Shown here: piece by piece, positions 8,293 to 17,652 of the stretch
How the letters are laid out: every line of letters begins with the position of its first letter
Position numbering within the stretch: position 1 is the stretch's first letter
Assembly (NCBI RefSeq): GCF_016405985.1
Contig: NZ_JAEFCF010000021.1
Coordinates: 24,659-88,658 of the forward strand
Length of the DNA stretch: 64,000 nt
Direction: 5' to 3'
From: Paracoccus sp. IB05
GTDB lineage: Bacteria > Pseudomonadota > Alphaproteobacteria > Rhodobacterales > Rhodobacteraceae
Notes under the pieces: model-generated
Databases searched by the model: none
Seen by the model: the letters and a program-made list of their open reading frames with translations, nothing else
Told to the model about the DNA's origin: nothing
Made by a program: the position numbers and the translations under genes

Positions 8293-9195
8293 ATGAAGCA
8301 GCAGACCCTGACCATGCAAGACGCCCAGAACACCGCGAAAATGCTCTCGGAAGCGCTGCCCTATCTGCAAAGATATGAGGATGCGGTGGTGGTGGTGAAA
8401 TTCGGCGGCAATGCGATGGGCGATGACGGGGCGATGGCCGAATTCGCCCGCGATATTGTGTTGATGAAGCAGGTCGGCCTGCATCCGGTCGTGGTGCATG
8501 GCGGCGGGCCGATGATCAATGAGATGCTGTCGAAACTGGGTATCAAATCGGAATTCGTGCGCGGCAAGCGGGTGACCGACAAGGCGACGGTCGAAGTGGT
8601 CGAGATGATCCTCTCGGGCCTTGTGAACAAGCGCATCGTGCAGGCGATCATGGATGCAGGCGGGCGTGCTGTCGGAATCTCCGGCAAGGATGACGATCTG
8701 ATGGTCTGCGAGGCCGATGATCCTGAACTGGGCTTTGTCGGCCGCCCGGTCGAGATGAATGTTCAGGTGCTGCGTGATCTTTACCTCGCCGGGATCATCC
8801 CTGTGGTGGCACCGGTGGCAACCGGCATGAATGACAACGAGACCTTCAACGTGAATGGTGACACCGCTGCCGGCGCGATTGCCGGCGCGCTGCAGGCCGA
8901 CCGGCTGCTTCTTTTAACCGATGTGGCCGGGGTGAAAGGGGCGGATGGCCAGGTGATGACCTCGCTTTCCCCCGAAGAGATCCGCCAGCTGACCAGTGAC
9001 GGCGTGATCGCGGGCGGCATGATCCCGAAAACCGAGACCGCGCTGAAGGCGATCGAAGAAGGGGTGCGGGCAGTCACCATTCTCGATGGCCGCATTCCGA
9101 ATGCGGCACTCCTGGAGCTCTTTACCGATCACGGGGCAGGGAGCCAGATCCGCTCGACCGAACCCCGGGTGAAACCGCGTGTGAAACGCGGCTGA
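8293..9195 (+). CDS. argB: Acetylglutamate kinase
   Basis: ArgB phosphorylates N-acetyl-L-glutamate in the second step of arginine synthesis. The amino acid kinase fold is clear: [13 protein letters not shown] phosphate loop, [41 protein letters not shown] and the C-terminal [14 protein letters not shown]. The ATG at 8293 has GGAGG at 8283-8287 and gives 300 residues, normal for the family; an in-frame GTG at 8254 is less likely. A family A palindrome follows the gene. Confidence 0.96.
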   Translation: MKQQTLTMQDAQNTAKMLSEALPYLQRYEDAVVVVKFGGNAMGDDGAMAEFARDIVLMKQVGLHPVVVHGGGPMINEMLSKLGIKSEFVRGKRVTDKATVEVVEMILSGLVNKRIVQAIMDAGGRAVGISGKDDDLMVCEADDPELGFVGRPVEMNVQVLRDLYLAGIIPVVAPVATGMNDNETFNVNGDTAAGAIAGALQADRLLLLTDVAGVKGADGQVMTSLSPEEIRQLTSDGVIAGGMIPKTETALKAIEEGVRAVTILDGRIPNAALLELFTDHGAGSQIRSTEPRVKPRVKRG

Positions 9196-9220
9196 GCCGT
9201 CGCTTCCGGCAAAGCGCGGA

Positions 9221-9308
9221 AGCCTCCGGCGGGAGTATTTAAGTCAAGAGGAAGCCAGCTTCTTCCTCTTGATAAAAATACTCCGGGGGTGCGGGGGCTG
9301 GCCCCCGC
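9221..9308. repeat. Family A palindrome (copy A1)
   Basis: Conserved end GCCTCCGGC, then outer arms GGAGTATTT (9232-9240) and AAATACTCC (9276-9284). Nested inside is an 11-bp stem TCAAGAGGAAG / CTTCCTCTTGA around a 7-base loop. A satellite hairpin GCGGGGGC/GCCCCCGC follows (9291-9308). The element lies between two genes on the same strand, argB and the ferredoxin-like gene. It shares its outer ends with copies near 18.6, 22.05, 30.6, 42.6 and 45.2 kb, but the inner stem is its own. Confidence 0.9.
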
Positions 9309-9324
9309 CTGCAAGAGGTCTGGC

Positions 9325-9987
9325 ATGGCATCGGCACCGCTGAACGATCTGGAAGACCTGGAGGCGCGTCTCGCGCCGCATTTCCTGACGTTGCTCGGAG
9401 GGTTCAATCCCGATCCGGAGGAGGCGGGGTTTCCCAAAGGGACAAAGACGCTTTTGCTCCTCGGGCCGAAGGAGCCGGGGTATTGGCCGCATCTCACCTC
9501 TCAGCCGGAATGGGACGGTCGGCCCGATCCGGTGGATCGCTGGTCGCGCCGGGTGATCGGGCGGCTGGCCTGTGCCATCGGCGCGAAAGCGCTGTTTCCT
9601 TTTGGTGGCCCTGCCTGGCATCCGTTCTATGCCTGGGCCTTGCGGTCGGGGCGGGTCTGGGACAGCCCGGTCCGGCTGCTCGTCCATCAGGACCAGGGGC
9701 TGATGGTCAGTTTTCGCGGCGCGCTGGCGCTGAAACAGCGGCTCGACGTCAGCCCGGGTGTAAAGCCCTGCGAGGATTGCCCCGCGCCCTGCCTGACAGC
9801 CTGCCCGGCCGGAGCGCTTGGGGGCCATGGCTATGACATCCCCGCCTGCCACGCCTTTCTCGATCAGCCCGCCGGCGCCGATTGTCTCAGTTCCGGCTGC
9901 ATCACGCGACGCGCTTGCCCGGTGTCCTCTCGCTATGCAAGACTGGCTGAACATTCAGCCTATCATATGAGACAGTTCCACACATGA
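9325..9987 (+). CDS. Ferredoxin-like 4Fe-4S protein
   Basis: The 220-residue protein carries a ferredoxin-like cluster motif in its C-terminal third (CEDCPAPCLTACPAGALGG, near residues 152-170) and further Cys residues downstream (CHAF, CLSSGCITRRACP) that could complete a second site. The N-terminal 150 residues resemble the non-cluster part of small QueG-like proteins, but I do not recognise a specific function. The start is the ATG after AGAGGT. The stop overlaps the next gene's ATG. Confidence 0.75.
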   Translation: MASAPLNDLEDLEARLAPHFLTLLGGFNPDPEEAGFPKGTKTLLLLGPKEPGYWPHLTSQPEWDGRPDPVDRWSRRVIGRLACAIGAKALFPFGGPAWHPFYAWALRSGRVWDSPVRLLVHQDQGLMVSFRGALALKQRLDVSPGVKPCEDCPAPCLTACPAGALGGHGYDIPACHAFLDQPAGADCLSSGCITRRACPVSSRYARLAEHSAYHMRQFHT

Positions 9988-10487
9988 AGCGCCTGATCCT
10001 GATCCGCCACGCAAAATCCAGCTGGGACGAACCGACCATGGCGGATCACGACCGCCCTCTCAATGAGCGCGGCAAACTGGCGGCAACGGATCTCGGGCTA
10101 TGGCTTGCCTCGCGCGGCTATATTCCGGGCCAGGTGCTCTGTTCCGACGCCCTGCGCACCTGGGAGACCTGGTCGGGCCTCGCCAGAGAACTGCCCGAAG
10201 GTCCGGAGCTGGAGCTGAAGCCGGCGCTTTATCACGCCGGTCCGGATGTGATGCTGACCGTGCTGCGCAAGGCCCAGACGGACTGCGTCATGATGCTGGG
10301 GCATAACCCCGGCATTGCCGAATTCGCCCATCGCCTGGTGTCGAAAACGCCGATTTCCTCGCAATTCACCCGCTATCCGACCGGCGCAACCCTTGTGGTT
10401 GATTTCGACGCGGCGAGCTGGGGCGAGGTCGGCTTTGGTCAGGGCATCACGGTCGATTTTATCGTGCCGCGCGAAATCGGGGCCTGA
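9984..10487 (+). CDS. Histidine phosphatase family protein (SixA type)
   Basis: This is a small (167-residue) histidine phosphatase. The catalytic RHG-type motif appears as LILIRHAKSSWDEP with the phospho-accepting His at residue 9, and the second catalytic His is in MMLGHNPGI. SixA proteins remove phosphate from His of phosphorelay or PTS proteins; the target here is unknown. It is translationally coupled to the ferredoxin-like gene. Confidence 0.88.
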   Translation: MKRLILIRHAKSSWDEPTMADHDRPLNERGKLAATDLGLWLASRGYIPGQVLCSDALRTWETWSGLARELPEGPELELKPALYHAGPDVMLTVLRKAQTDCVMMLGHNPGIAEFAHRLVSKTPISSQFTRYPTGATLVVDFDAASWGEVGFGQGITVDFIVPREIGA

Positions 10488-10574
10488 AGGCGCATCTGCT
10501 GCCGCCGGGGGCTTGCACCCGGACAGGCCGGCGGGCAGGGTTGTCACTGATTTCTGGCCAGGACGGAGAGAGCC

Positions 10575-11525
10575 ATGGAACGGCGCGATGCGGGCAAGAG
10601 CGGGCTGAGCTTCATGCCGCTGGTCTTTGGCGGCAATGTCTTTGGCTGGACCATCGATGAGGCGCAATCCTTCCGGGTGCTGGATGCCTTTGTCGATCAC
10701 GGCTTTGACGCCATCGACACGGCGGATGTCTATTCCTCCTGGAAGCTCGGCAATAAAGGCGGCGAATCAGAGACGATCATCGGTGCCTGGCTCAGGGCGC
10801 GGCCAGGGATGCGGCAGCGGGTAAAGATCTTTACCAAGGTAGGCTCTGATCTGGGGCAGCCGGGGCAGAAGGGGCTTTCCTCGGGCTGGATCGCTGAGGC
10901 GGCCGAAAACTCGCTGAAGCGGCTCGGGGTCGAGAGCATCGACCTCTATTTCTCGCATTGGCCCGATCCTGAGGCGCGCCATGAGGATACGCTTGGCGCC
11001 TATGACAGGCTGCTGATATCGGGTAAGATCAAAGCCATCGGCGCCTCGAATTACGATGCGGCTTTGCTGGGCGCGGCGCTGAAGGCGGCGGGAACCTCGC
11101 TGCCGCGCTATCAGGTGATCCAGCCGGAATATAATCTCTATGACCGGGGCGAATTCGAAGGCCCGCTGCGCGATCTTTGCCTTACTGAGGGGATCGGGGT
11201 TGTGACCTATTTTAGTCTCGCCTCGGGGTTCCTGTCGGGGAAGTACCGCTCGAAAGCCGATCTCGACAAATCGGCGCGCGGCGATGCGGTCGAAAAATAT
11301 CTTGACGCCAAAGGGCTGCGGATCCTTGAAGCGCTGGACGAGGTGGCATCTGCCCATCGCGCGAAACCGGCCGAGGTGGCGCTGGCCTGGGTCATGGCGC
11401 AGCCCGGCATCACCGCGCCGATTGCCTCTGCCACCTCGGCAGACCAGGTGGCAAGTTTCGCCCGCGCGGCCGATCTCAGCCTTTCGCCCGACGAGCTTGC
11501 CGCCCTGACGGCGGCCGGCAGCTGA
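10575..11525 (+). CDS. Aldo/keto reductase
   Basis: The 316-residue NAD(P)H-dependent oxidoreductase has a TIM-barrel AKR fold. The catalytic tetrad is visible: Asp and Tyr in AIDTADVYSSWK, Lys in VKIFTKVGSD and His in DLYFSHWPDPE. The cofactor-binding end IASATSADQVASFARAADL is present. It belongs to the AKR group related to YajO/Tas-like proteins. No operon partner points to a substrate. Confidence 0.9.
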   Translation: MERRDAGKSGLSFMPLVFGGNVFGWTIDEAQSFRVLDAFVDHGFDAIDTADVYSSWKLGNKGGESETIIGAWLRARPGMRQRVKIFTKVGSDLGQPGQKGLSSGWIAEAAENSLKRLGVESIDLYFSHWPDPEARHEDTLGAYDRLLISGKIKAIGASNYDAALLGAALKAAGTSLPRYQVIQPEYNLYDRGEFEGPLRDLCLTEGIGVVTYFSLASGFLSGKYRSKADLDKSARGDAVEKYLDAKGLRILEALDEVASAHRAKPAEVALAWVMAQPGITAPIASATSADQVASFARAADLSLSPDELAALTAAGS

Positions 11526-11733
11526 CGGCAGCGCAACCCGCCTGCACTTGACTCTCGCCCCCGCTTTGCGTAATCGCGGGGCTAATTCCCCGGAGGCAAA
11601 AGCTTCCGGTCCCTTGGGCTTTGCCCGGGATCGCCATCCGTCAGCGCGTTTGCGCCCACGGGTGCGAAACCGCTTTGTCCCACCCCGATCGCCGCCCCAT
11701 ATCGGGGAAAATCTGTCACGCGAGGAGCCGCGC

Positions 11734-13257
11734 ATGTTTGAGAGCCTTTCAGAACGCCTTGGCGGCGTCTTTGATCGCCTGACGAAACAGGGCGCGCTGA
11801 GCGAGGACGATGTTGTATCGGCGATGCGCGAGGTGCGGATCGCGCTGCTTGAGGCAGACGTTTCGCTGCCGGTCGCGCGCGAATTCATCAGGCGGGTGCA
11901 GGAAAAGGCGACGGGCTCGGCGGTCACGAAATCGATTACCCCCGGCCAGATGGTCGTCAAATTCGTGCATGACGAACTGGTGCGGACGCTCCAGGGCGAT
12001 GGGCCGGCGGATGCGCTGAAGATCGATAATTCGCCCGCAACCATCCTGATGGTGGGTCTGCAGGGCTCGGGCAAAACCACGACCACCGCGAAACTGGCGA
12101 AACGGCTGAAAGAGCGCAACGGCAAGCGCGTGCTGCTGGCGTCTCTGGACACGCAGCGCCCGGCCGCGATGGAGCAGCTCGCGATTCTCGGCACCCAGAT
12201 CGGTGTCGACAGCCTGCCGATCGTCAAGGGCGAGAGCGCGGTTCAGATCGCGAAACGCGCGAAAACCCAGGCCAGCCTTGGCGGCTATGATGTGCTCTTC
12301 CTTGATACCGCAGGCCGTCTGCATATCGACGAAGTGCTGATGGACGAGGTTCAGTCCGTCCGCGACATCGCGCAACCGCGCGAAGTGCTGCTGGTGGTTG
12401 ACGGGTTGACCGGCCAGGACGCGGTCAATGTTGCGACCGAATTTGACGGCAAGGTCGGGATCTCCGGCGTCGTGCTGACGCGGATGGATGGCGATGGGCG
12501 CGGCGGCGCTGCGCTGTCGATGCGCGCCGTGACCGGCAAGCCGATCCGTTTTGTCGGCCTTGGCGAGAAAATGGATGCCATCGAGACCTTCGATGCCGAG
12601 CGCGTTGCGGGCCGTATCCTTGGCATGGGCGATATCGTCGCCCTGGTCGAGCGCGCGCAGGAGACGTTTGAAGCCGAACAGGCCGAGCGGATGGCCCGGC
12701 GCTTCTCCAAGGGTATGTTCAATATGAACGACCTGAAGATGCAGCTTGATCAGATGCTGAAAATGGGCGGCATGCAGGGGCTGATGGGGATGCTGCCCGG
12801 GATGGGCAAACACCAGGCGGCGGCGGCAGAGGCGGGCCTCAACGATTCCATGCTCAAGCGCCAGATCGCGCTGATCAATTCGATGACCAAAAAGGAACGC
12901 GCCAATCCCGATATGCTCCAGGCGAGCCGCAAGAAGCGGATCGCAACGGGTGCCGGGCTTGAGGTGCAGGACCTGAACCGTCTGCTGAAACAGCATAAGC
13001 AGATGGCCGATATGATGAAGAAGATGGGCAAGGGGGGCATGATGAAGAACATGATCAAGCAATTCCTTGGCAAGGGCGGTGGTATGCCGGACCCGTCTAA
13101 AATGTCGCCGGAACAGCTTGCTGAACTGGCAAAGGGTGTGCAGCAGGGCGCGGGCGGCATGGGTGGCCTGCCGGGCCTCGGCGGTGGCTCGATCCCGGGG
13201 ATGCCGCGCGGCGTGACCCTGCCGGCCGGCCTTTCGGGAATGATGCGCAAGAAATGA
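11734..13257 (+). CDS. ffh: Signal recognition particle protein Ffh
   Basis: Ffh is the SRP GTPase that binds signal sequences and 4.5S RNA and delivers ribosomes to FtsY. The NG domain shows GLQGSGKTTTTAKLA, DTAGRLHIDE and TRMDGDGRGGAALS. The Met-rich M domain follows residue 330 and ends in a Gly/Met-rich tail. The ATG at 11734 follows GAGGAG and gives 507 residues. Its TGA overlaps the start of the downstream COQ7-family gene. Confidence 0.97.
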   Translation: MFESLSERLGGVFDRLTKQGALSEDDVVSAMREVRIALLEADVSLPVAREFIRRVQEKATGSAVTKSITPGQMVVKFVHDELVRTLQGDGPADALKIDNSPATILMVGLQGSGKTTTTAKLAKRLKERNGKRVLLASLDTQRPAAMEQLAILGTQIGVDSLPIVKGESAVQIAKRAKTQASLGGYDVLFLDTAGRLHIDEVLMDEVQSVRDIAQPREVLLVVDGLTGQDAVNVATEFDGKVGISGVVLTRMDGDGRGGAALSMRAVTGKPIRFVGLGEKMDAIETFDAERVAGRILGMGDIVALVERAQETFEAEQAERMARRFSKGMFNMNDLKMQLDQMLKMGGMQGLMGMLPGMGKHQAAAAEAGLNDSMLKRQIALINSMTKKERANPDMLQASRKKRIATGAGLEVQDLNRLLKQHKQMADMMKKMGKGGMMKNMIKQFLGKGGGMPDPSKMSPEQLAELAKGVQQGAGGMGGLPGLGGGSIPGMPRGVTLPAGLSGMMRKK

Positions 13258-13820
13258 CGCCTGCCGAGCGCCTCTCAGCGATCCGTATCGCAAAGGTCAA
13301 TCACGCCGGGGAATACGGCGCGATCCGGATCTATGGCGCGCAGATTGCGATTTGCCGCCACCTCTGGCCTGCGCTTGCAGACCGGCTGGCGGTGCTGAAG
13401 GCGCATGAGATCGAGCATTGCGAGCTGTTCATCACGGCGCTGCGAGGGCGCGGGGGGCGTCCGTGTCGCGCGATGTATCTTTGGAGCATGGGCGGCTGGG
13501 CGCTTGGCGCGGCCTCGACCGTTCTGGGCCCGAATCTGATCTGGGCCTGCACCGAAGCGGTGGAGGACACCGTTCACCAGCATCTGACCGACCAGCTGGC
13601 GTTTTTGCGCAAGCGCGACCCGGCGCTGCATGATCTGATCGAAAGCATCCGCGCCGAGGAAGAGGGGCATCTGGACCTTGCCCGCGAGCAAAAGACCCAT
13701 GACACTTGGGCCAGCCGCGCGTTTCAGGCGCTGGCGCGGCACAGCGTCAACCTGGTGATCTGGCTTTCGACCTGGGGGGAATCGTCGCGGATGCGGCGCG
13801 ATCTGGGGGTGGCGGCATGA
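13254..13820 (+). CDS. coq7: Demethoxyubiquinone hydroxylase family protein (COQ7)
   Basis: This is a di-iron carboxylate hydroxylase of the COQ7 family, expected to hydroxylate 5-demethoxyubiquinone in ubiquinone synthesis. Four-helix di-iron ligands are visible: NHAGEYGAIRIY, the E-x-x-H of AHEIEHCELF, VEDTVHQHLTDQL and RAEEEGHLDLA. Length (188 residues) fits bacterial COQ7. It is coupled to ffh at the ATGA overlap and to the following acetyltransferase. Confidence 0.88.
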   Translation: MTPAERLSAIRIAKVNHAGEYGAIRIYGAQIAICRHLWPALADRLAVLKAHEIEHCELFITALRGRGGRPCRAMYLWSMGGWALGAASTVLGPNLIWACTEAVEDTVHQHLTDQLAFLRKRDPALHDLIESIRAEEEGHLDLAREQKTHDTWASRAFQALARHSVNLVIWLSTWGESSRMRRDLGVAA

Positions 13821-14335
13821 GCTTTCCGATCCTCACCTCGGACCGCCTGGTCCTGCGCGCGCCCCAGGCCGGAGATGTGGCCGCCTTTGTCGCCTTCGCG
13901 ACCTCGGCGCGGACGCGGTTTGTCGGCGGCGCGAAGACCGCCGCTCAGGCGTTCGAGAAATTCGCCGGTATGATCGGGCAGTGGCATCTGCGCGGCTATG
14001 GCCGGTTCATCATCACCGACCGCGTCAGTGGGGAGGCGCTTGGCCATGCCGGGCCGCTGCATTTCGACCCCGCCGCGCCGGTCGATCTGACCTGGTCGCT
14101 CTGGAGCGCGGAGGCCGAAGGGCGGGGTGTCGCCTCCGAGGCCGCGCAGATGGTGCAGACCTGGATGGTCGCGGATCCGCGTTTCTCCACGGCGGTGACC
14201 TCGATCCACCGCGACAACCACGCGTCAATGACGATTGCCCGCAGGATCGGCGGCACGCCAACCGACCAGCCCTCGCCGCATATCGCCGGGGCGAGCCTCT
14301 GGCATTTCCCGCTGACGGCGGAGGCGACCGCATGA
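13817..14335 (+). CDS. GNAT family N-acetyltransferase (copy 1)
   Basis: The 172-residue acetyl-CoA-dependent acetyltransferase is of the RimJ/RimL type (Acetyltransf_3). It shows LTSDRLVLRAPQAGDVAAF at the N-terminus and EGRGVASEAAQMV, the acetyl-CoA loop region, in the C-terminal half. It begins inside the coq7 stop and is followed by a homologous gene, so the two are an ancient tandem duplication. The substrate is unknown. Confidence 0.85.
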   Translation: MSFPILTSDRLVLRAPQAGDVAAFVAFATSARTRFVGGAKTAAQAFEKFAGMIGQWHLRGYGRFIITDRVSGEALGHAGPLHFDPAAPVDLTWSLWSAEAEGRGVASEAAQMVQTWMVADPRFSTAVTSIHRDNHASMTIARRIGGTPTDQPSPHIAGASLWHFPLTAEATA

Positions 14336-14871
14336 TCTCGCTTTCCGGTGCGCCCGTGCTGAACACCCTGCGCCTGACGCTTCGCGCCCCCGAAGAGCGC
14401 GATCTGCCGGGCTTCATCGCCTATATGGCAAGCCCCCGTGCGGTGTTCACCGGCGGGCCGGCCACCGCGTCGGGCGCGTTCCAGACATTTGCGACCGTGA
14501 TCGGCCATTGGGTGCTGCGCGGCTATGGGCTGTTTGCCGTGACGCTTACGGAGACCGGCGAAGCGATCGGGCTTGCCGGCCATCTGAACCCGCCCGCCTG
14601 GCCCGAGCCCGAACTGGCCTGGAACCTCTGGGATCCGGCGCATGAGGGTTACGGCTATGCGAGCGAAGCGGCTTTCGCCATTCGTGACCACGCATTCGGT
14701 GCGCTTGGCTGGAACACGGCGATCAGCATGATTGCGCGCGACAATCACCGCTCGATGGCCCTGGCCCGCCGCCTTGGCGCGGCCCCCGAGCGGGATGACG
14801 AGATTTTCGGCAAGCCGATGACGATCTGGCGGCACCCGCGCGCCCCGCAACCGGAGAAACAAGATGAGTGA
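14332..14871 (+). CDS. GNAT family N-acetyltransferase (copy 2)
   Basis: This is a 179-residue paralogue of the preceding gene; both share LRAP near the start, a GG(A/P) block, a LRGYG segment and an E-G-x-G-x-A-S-E-A acetyl-CoA loop (EGYGYASEAAFAI here). It is coupled to copy 1 by an ATGA overlap, and its 3' end overlaps the chorismate mutase start by eight bases. Divergence between the copies suggests separate substrates. Confidence 0.85.
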   Translation: MISLSGAPVLNTLRLTLRAPEERDLPGFIAYMASPRAVFTGGPATASGAFQTFATVIGHWVLRGYGLFAVTLTETGEAIGLAGHLNPPAWPEPELAWNLWDPAHEGYGYASEAAFAIRDHAFGALGWNTAISMIARDNHRSMALARRLGAAPERDDEIFGKPMTIWRHPRAPQPEKQDE

Positions 14872-15160
14872 TCCTGTCGCACGCGCCGCTGAGCTGCTGA
14901 AAGAACATCGCGATTCGATTGACCGGCTGGACGCGATCCTCGTCTATACGCTGGCCGAGAGGTTCAAGCATACGCAATCGGTTGGCCGGCTGAAGGCCGC
15001 GCATGACCTTCCCCCATCCGACCCCGCCCGCGAGGCGCGTCAGATCGAACGTCTGGAAAAGCTGGCCGATGAGGCCCGTCTCGATCCGGAATTCGCCAAG
15101 AAATTCCTGACCTTCATCATATCCGAAGTCATCAGGCATCACGAGAAACTGCAAAAATAA
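14864..15160 (+). CDS. Chorismate mutase (AroQ class)
   Basis: This 98-residue all-helical monofunctional AroQ chorismate mutase converts chorismate to prephenate for Phe and Tyr synthesis. Typical features are the first helix with RDSIDRLDAILVYTLAERF, the catalytic Lys in VGRLKAAHDLP, and the C-terminal helix FAKKFLTFIISEVIRHHEKL. It lies 43 bases upstream of rpsP. Confidence 0.9.
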   Translation: MSDPVARAAELLKEHRDSIDRLDAILVYTLAERFKHTQSVGRLKAAHDLPPSDPAREARQIERLEKLADEARLDPEFAKKFLTFIISEVIRHHEKLQK

Positions 15161-15203
15161 GCGGGTTTGACCCCCGCGATACAGACATCTGAAGGAGATA
15201 CCC

Positions 15204-15563
15204 ATGTCTATGAAAATCCGTCTCGCCCGTGGCGGCTCGAAAAAGCGCCCGTTCTACGCAATCGTTGCGACCGATTCGCGCATGCCGCGCGATGGCCGCT
15301 TCATCGAGAAGCTGGGCACCTATAACCCGCTGCTGGCAAAAGACAACGAAGCCCGCGTCGTGCTGAATGTCGAGCGCATCCAATACTGGCTGAGCCAGGG
15401 CGCCCAGGCGACCGACCGCGTGGCCCGCTTCCTGGAATCGGCTGGTCTGAAAGAGAAAGCCGTCCGCTCGAACCTGAAATCGGCTGTCCCGGGCAAAGCA
15501 ATGGCCGAGCGCGCTGCCAAGAAAGCCGCCCGTTCGGAAGCTCCGGCTGCTGCTGAAGCGTGA
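15204..15563 (+). CDS. rpsP: 30S ribosomal protein S16
   Basis: S16 of the small ribosomal subunit, with the family start [20 protein letters not shown] and [11 protein letters not shown]. The 119-residue length includes an Ala/Lys-rich C-terminal extension common in alphaproteobacteria. GAAGGAGA precedes the ATG. It heads the conserved rpsP-rimM-trmD-rplS series. Confidence 0.97.
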   Translation: MSMKIRLARGGSKKRPFYAIVATDSRMPRDGRFIEKLGTYNPLLAKDNEARVVLNVERIQYWLSQGAQATDRVARFLESAGLKEKAVRSNLKSAVPGKAMAERAAKKAARSEAPAAAEA

Positions 15564-15573
15564 GCAAAACACG

Positions 15574-15597
15574 GATGGCCCCTTCACCGGGGCCATC
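15574..15597 (+). terminator. Hairpin between rpsP and rimM
   Basis: A perfect 9-bp stem GATGGCCCC / GGGGCCATC encloses the loop TTCACC. There is no T-tract, so it may act as an attenuator or mRNA 3'-end stabiliser, letting rpsP be expressed more than rimM within one operon. Confidence 0.6.
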
Positions 15598-15619
15598 TGT
15601 TCCAGGACTGGAGCGGGCT

Positions 15620-16126
15620 ATGTCTGACGACCGGATTTGTGTCGGTTCCATCGCGGGTGCCTGGGGGGTCCGGGGCGAGGTGCGGCTGAAAAGCTTTTGC
15701 GCCGAGCCGACCGATATCGCCTCATATGGCCCGCTTTTCACCAAAGACGGCAATCGCAGCTTTGCGGTGACCCTGACCAGGCCGGTCGCGGGGGCCATCG
15801 GGGCGCGTCTGTCCGGCATTTCCACCAAGGAAGAGGCCGATGCTCTGCGTGGGACAGAGCTTTATGTCGCGCGTGACCGCCTGCCTGGCCTGCCGGATGA
15901 TGAATTCTATCACACCGATCTGATCGGGCTTGCGGTGAAAGACACCGGCGGCGCAGGCCTCGGGACGGTGATCGCGGTCCATAATCACGGGGCAGGGGAT
16001 CTGATCGAGATCCGGCTCACCGGGAAAGCCGCGCCGCTGCTGCTTCCCTTTACACAGGCAACCGTGCCCACCGTTGATCTTGCACGCGGAGTGCTGATCG
16101 CCGATCTGCCGGAAGGTCTGGACTGA
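15620..16126 (+). CDS. rimM: Ribosome maturation factor RimM
   Basis: RimM assists maturation of the 16S rRNA 3' domain and binds S19. The 168-residue protein shows the RimM N-domain (ICVGSIAGAWGVRGEVRLKSF) and the PRC-barrel part (GLAVKDTGGAGLGTVIAVHN, then LLLPFTQATVPTVDLA). I place the start at the ATG before SDDRICVG; a GTG at 15560 would read through the intergenic hairpin. Confidence 0.95.
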   Translation: MSDDRICVGSIAGAWGVRGEVRLKSFCAEPTDIASYGPLFTKDGNRSFAVTLTRPVAGAIGARLSGISTKEEADALRGTELYVARDRLPGLPDDEFYHTDLIGLAVKDTGGAGLGTVIAVHNHGAGDLIEIRLTGKAAPLLLPFTQATVPTVDLARGVLIADLPEGLD

Positions 16127-16520
16127 AGCCGGGCCTGACTGCCGGCCAGCCCGGTCCGGTCTGTCCGGCCGAATGTGCTGGCCATGAAGTCTCGCCTTTT
16201 GGTCCCTGTCTTTTCTAAACCATGCCAGCGCCACAGGCGTTAAGGCATTTTCAGACTTGCCACAGCTTCCGCCGTCGTTCCGGAAACACTGTGGCCAGCG
16301 CGGCTGGATTGTTACCGTCTCCGGCGAGAACTTTTCTTAAATCCCTCGGATTTTCCAGGGCCCGACACGGCGCTGCCTTGTTTTTGCCATGGCTGGTCCC
16401 TCTCGTTGAAACCGTCACCTGCGGGTCGGGATATGCAGGGCCGGCGCGGGTCCTCACCAGGGTCGGGGTCGTGATGGCAACAGGGCGGATCGCAATCCGC
16501 ATCGGCGAAAGGGACGCGTC
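16127..16520. other. Non-coding gap, no recognisable feature
   Basis: About 390 bases between rimM and the next gene. Short open frames here have no protein-like character, and I see no clear promoter, hairpin terminator or RNA gene. The length suggests a separate promoter for the downstream membrane gene. Confidence 0.4.
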
Positions 16521-17528
16521 GTGACGCATCGGAAGCGGCTGATACAGGCGACAACTGTTCTCCTTTACATGGGGCCGCTGCTGGCCGGACTGGCCGGTTT
16601 CGGTGCGGCCTATCTGCCGCCCTTCGTGGCTTTGTTCATGCTCTGGCTGGTGATGCTCCGGCCGCATAAATGGCCGCAACGCTTTGGCGAATGGCTGACC
16701 CTCAGGGCGGGACTGGCGGCGCTGACGCTCCTGTGCTCGCAGATCCTTTTCGTGGCCTTGCTGTTCGGGGTCGGGCGCGGCATCGGCGGCGTGCTTGGCT
16801 ATGTGCCGCTGTTCAACCCTTTGCTGCCGGTGGCGCTGTCGCTTGTGGCACTGCCGCTGCTGCGGATGGCCTGGGTGCCTGAACTGGCACTGGTGACTGG
16901 CGAAACCATCGACCAGCTGCTCTGGAGCGATGAGGCAGGTGCAGGGCGACCGCGCCCGGTTCCGGCTTCGGCCGAGGCTGCGGTCTCTGAGCTGTTTGCC
17001 CTGGCTGAGGATGGCGCAACCGCGGCCGGGGTCATGCTGGAACAGCTCGGAGATTTCCTAGACACCGGCGATATCTGGTCACGGCTTGCGGCACTTACGG
17101 CGGCACTGAATGCCTGCCCCGCGAGCCAGCATGTGGCACTCAGAACGGCGGTCATTCTGAAAGCCACAGAACCTTTCCCGCATTCGGACTATACGGTGCC
17201 GGGCGAGATGCGGACGGCCTTTGCCGCTGCCGGAACCTCGGAGGAGCTCCTGTCGCTCCTGTCGTTGCGAGGCCGGGCGCTTTTGCACAGGATCCCGGCG
17301 ATGGCACAATATTTCCCACCGGCTGGCATGGCAGAGGATCTCGCCGGGGCCTGCGAAGGCAGCGCTGCGGCACGCGCTTTGCGTGACCTCGCGGCGGCCC
17401 TGGCAGCAGCCGGAGCGCCAGCGCAGGCATCAGGTCGGGCAAGCGAGACGGCACGGAGCAAGCCCGCCGCCGCGCGGCCGGTCACCCCTGGCTTTGTGCC
17501 GCCGGTTGCCGGCGCCCGGCAGGCCTGA
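16521..17528 (+). CDS. Hypothetical membrane protein
   Basis: I do not recognise this 335-residue protein. The first 120 residues contain about three hydrophobic segments (near 10-45, 60-85 and 95-118). A soluble Ala-rich helical region of about 200 residues follows and ends in a Pro/Ala-rich tail. The GTG start is not preceded by a strong Shine-Dalgarno. It lies between rimM and trmD, which are normally adjacent, so it looks like an insertion into a conserved ribosome-biogenesis series. Confidence 0.72.
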   Translation: MTHRKRLIQATTVLLYMGPLLAGLAGFGAAYLPPFVALFMLWLVMLRPHKWPQRFGEWLTLRAGLAALTLLCSQILFVALLFGVGRGIGGVLGYVPLFNPLLPVALSLVALPLLRMAWVPELALVTGETIDQLLWSDEAGAGRPRPVPASAEAAVSELFALAEDGATAAGVMLEQLGDFLDTGDIWSRLAALTAALNACPASQHVALRTAVILKATEPFPHSDYTVPGEMRTAFAAAGTSEELLSLLSLRGRALLHRIPAMAQYFPPAGMAEDLAGACEGSAAARALRDLAAALAAAGAPAQASGRASETARSKPAAARPVTPGFVPPVAGARQA

Positions 17529-17652
17529 AACGCGGGGCCTCTGACGCGAGGGCTTTGCCTCGGATGAGACGGGCGGATCGGGAAACCGCTCCGCCCTGGT
17601 GATTTCACGCACGACCCTTTCGTGACGACAGGTTTCGCGCTAGAGCGGGGCC

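Noticed and set aside
11749..13293. 514-residue minus-strand frame opposite ffh
   Set aside because: Antisense shadow of a conserved gene; composition is typical of reverse-strand GC-rich frames.
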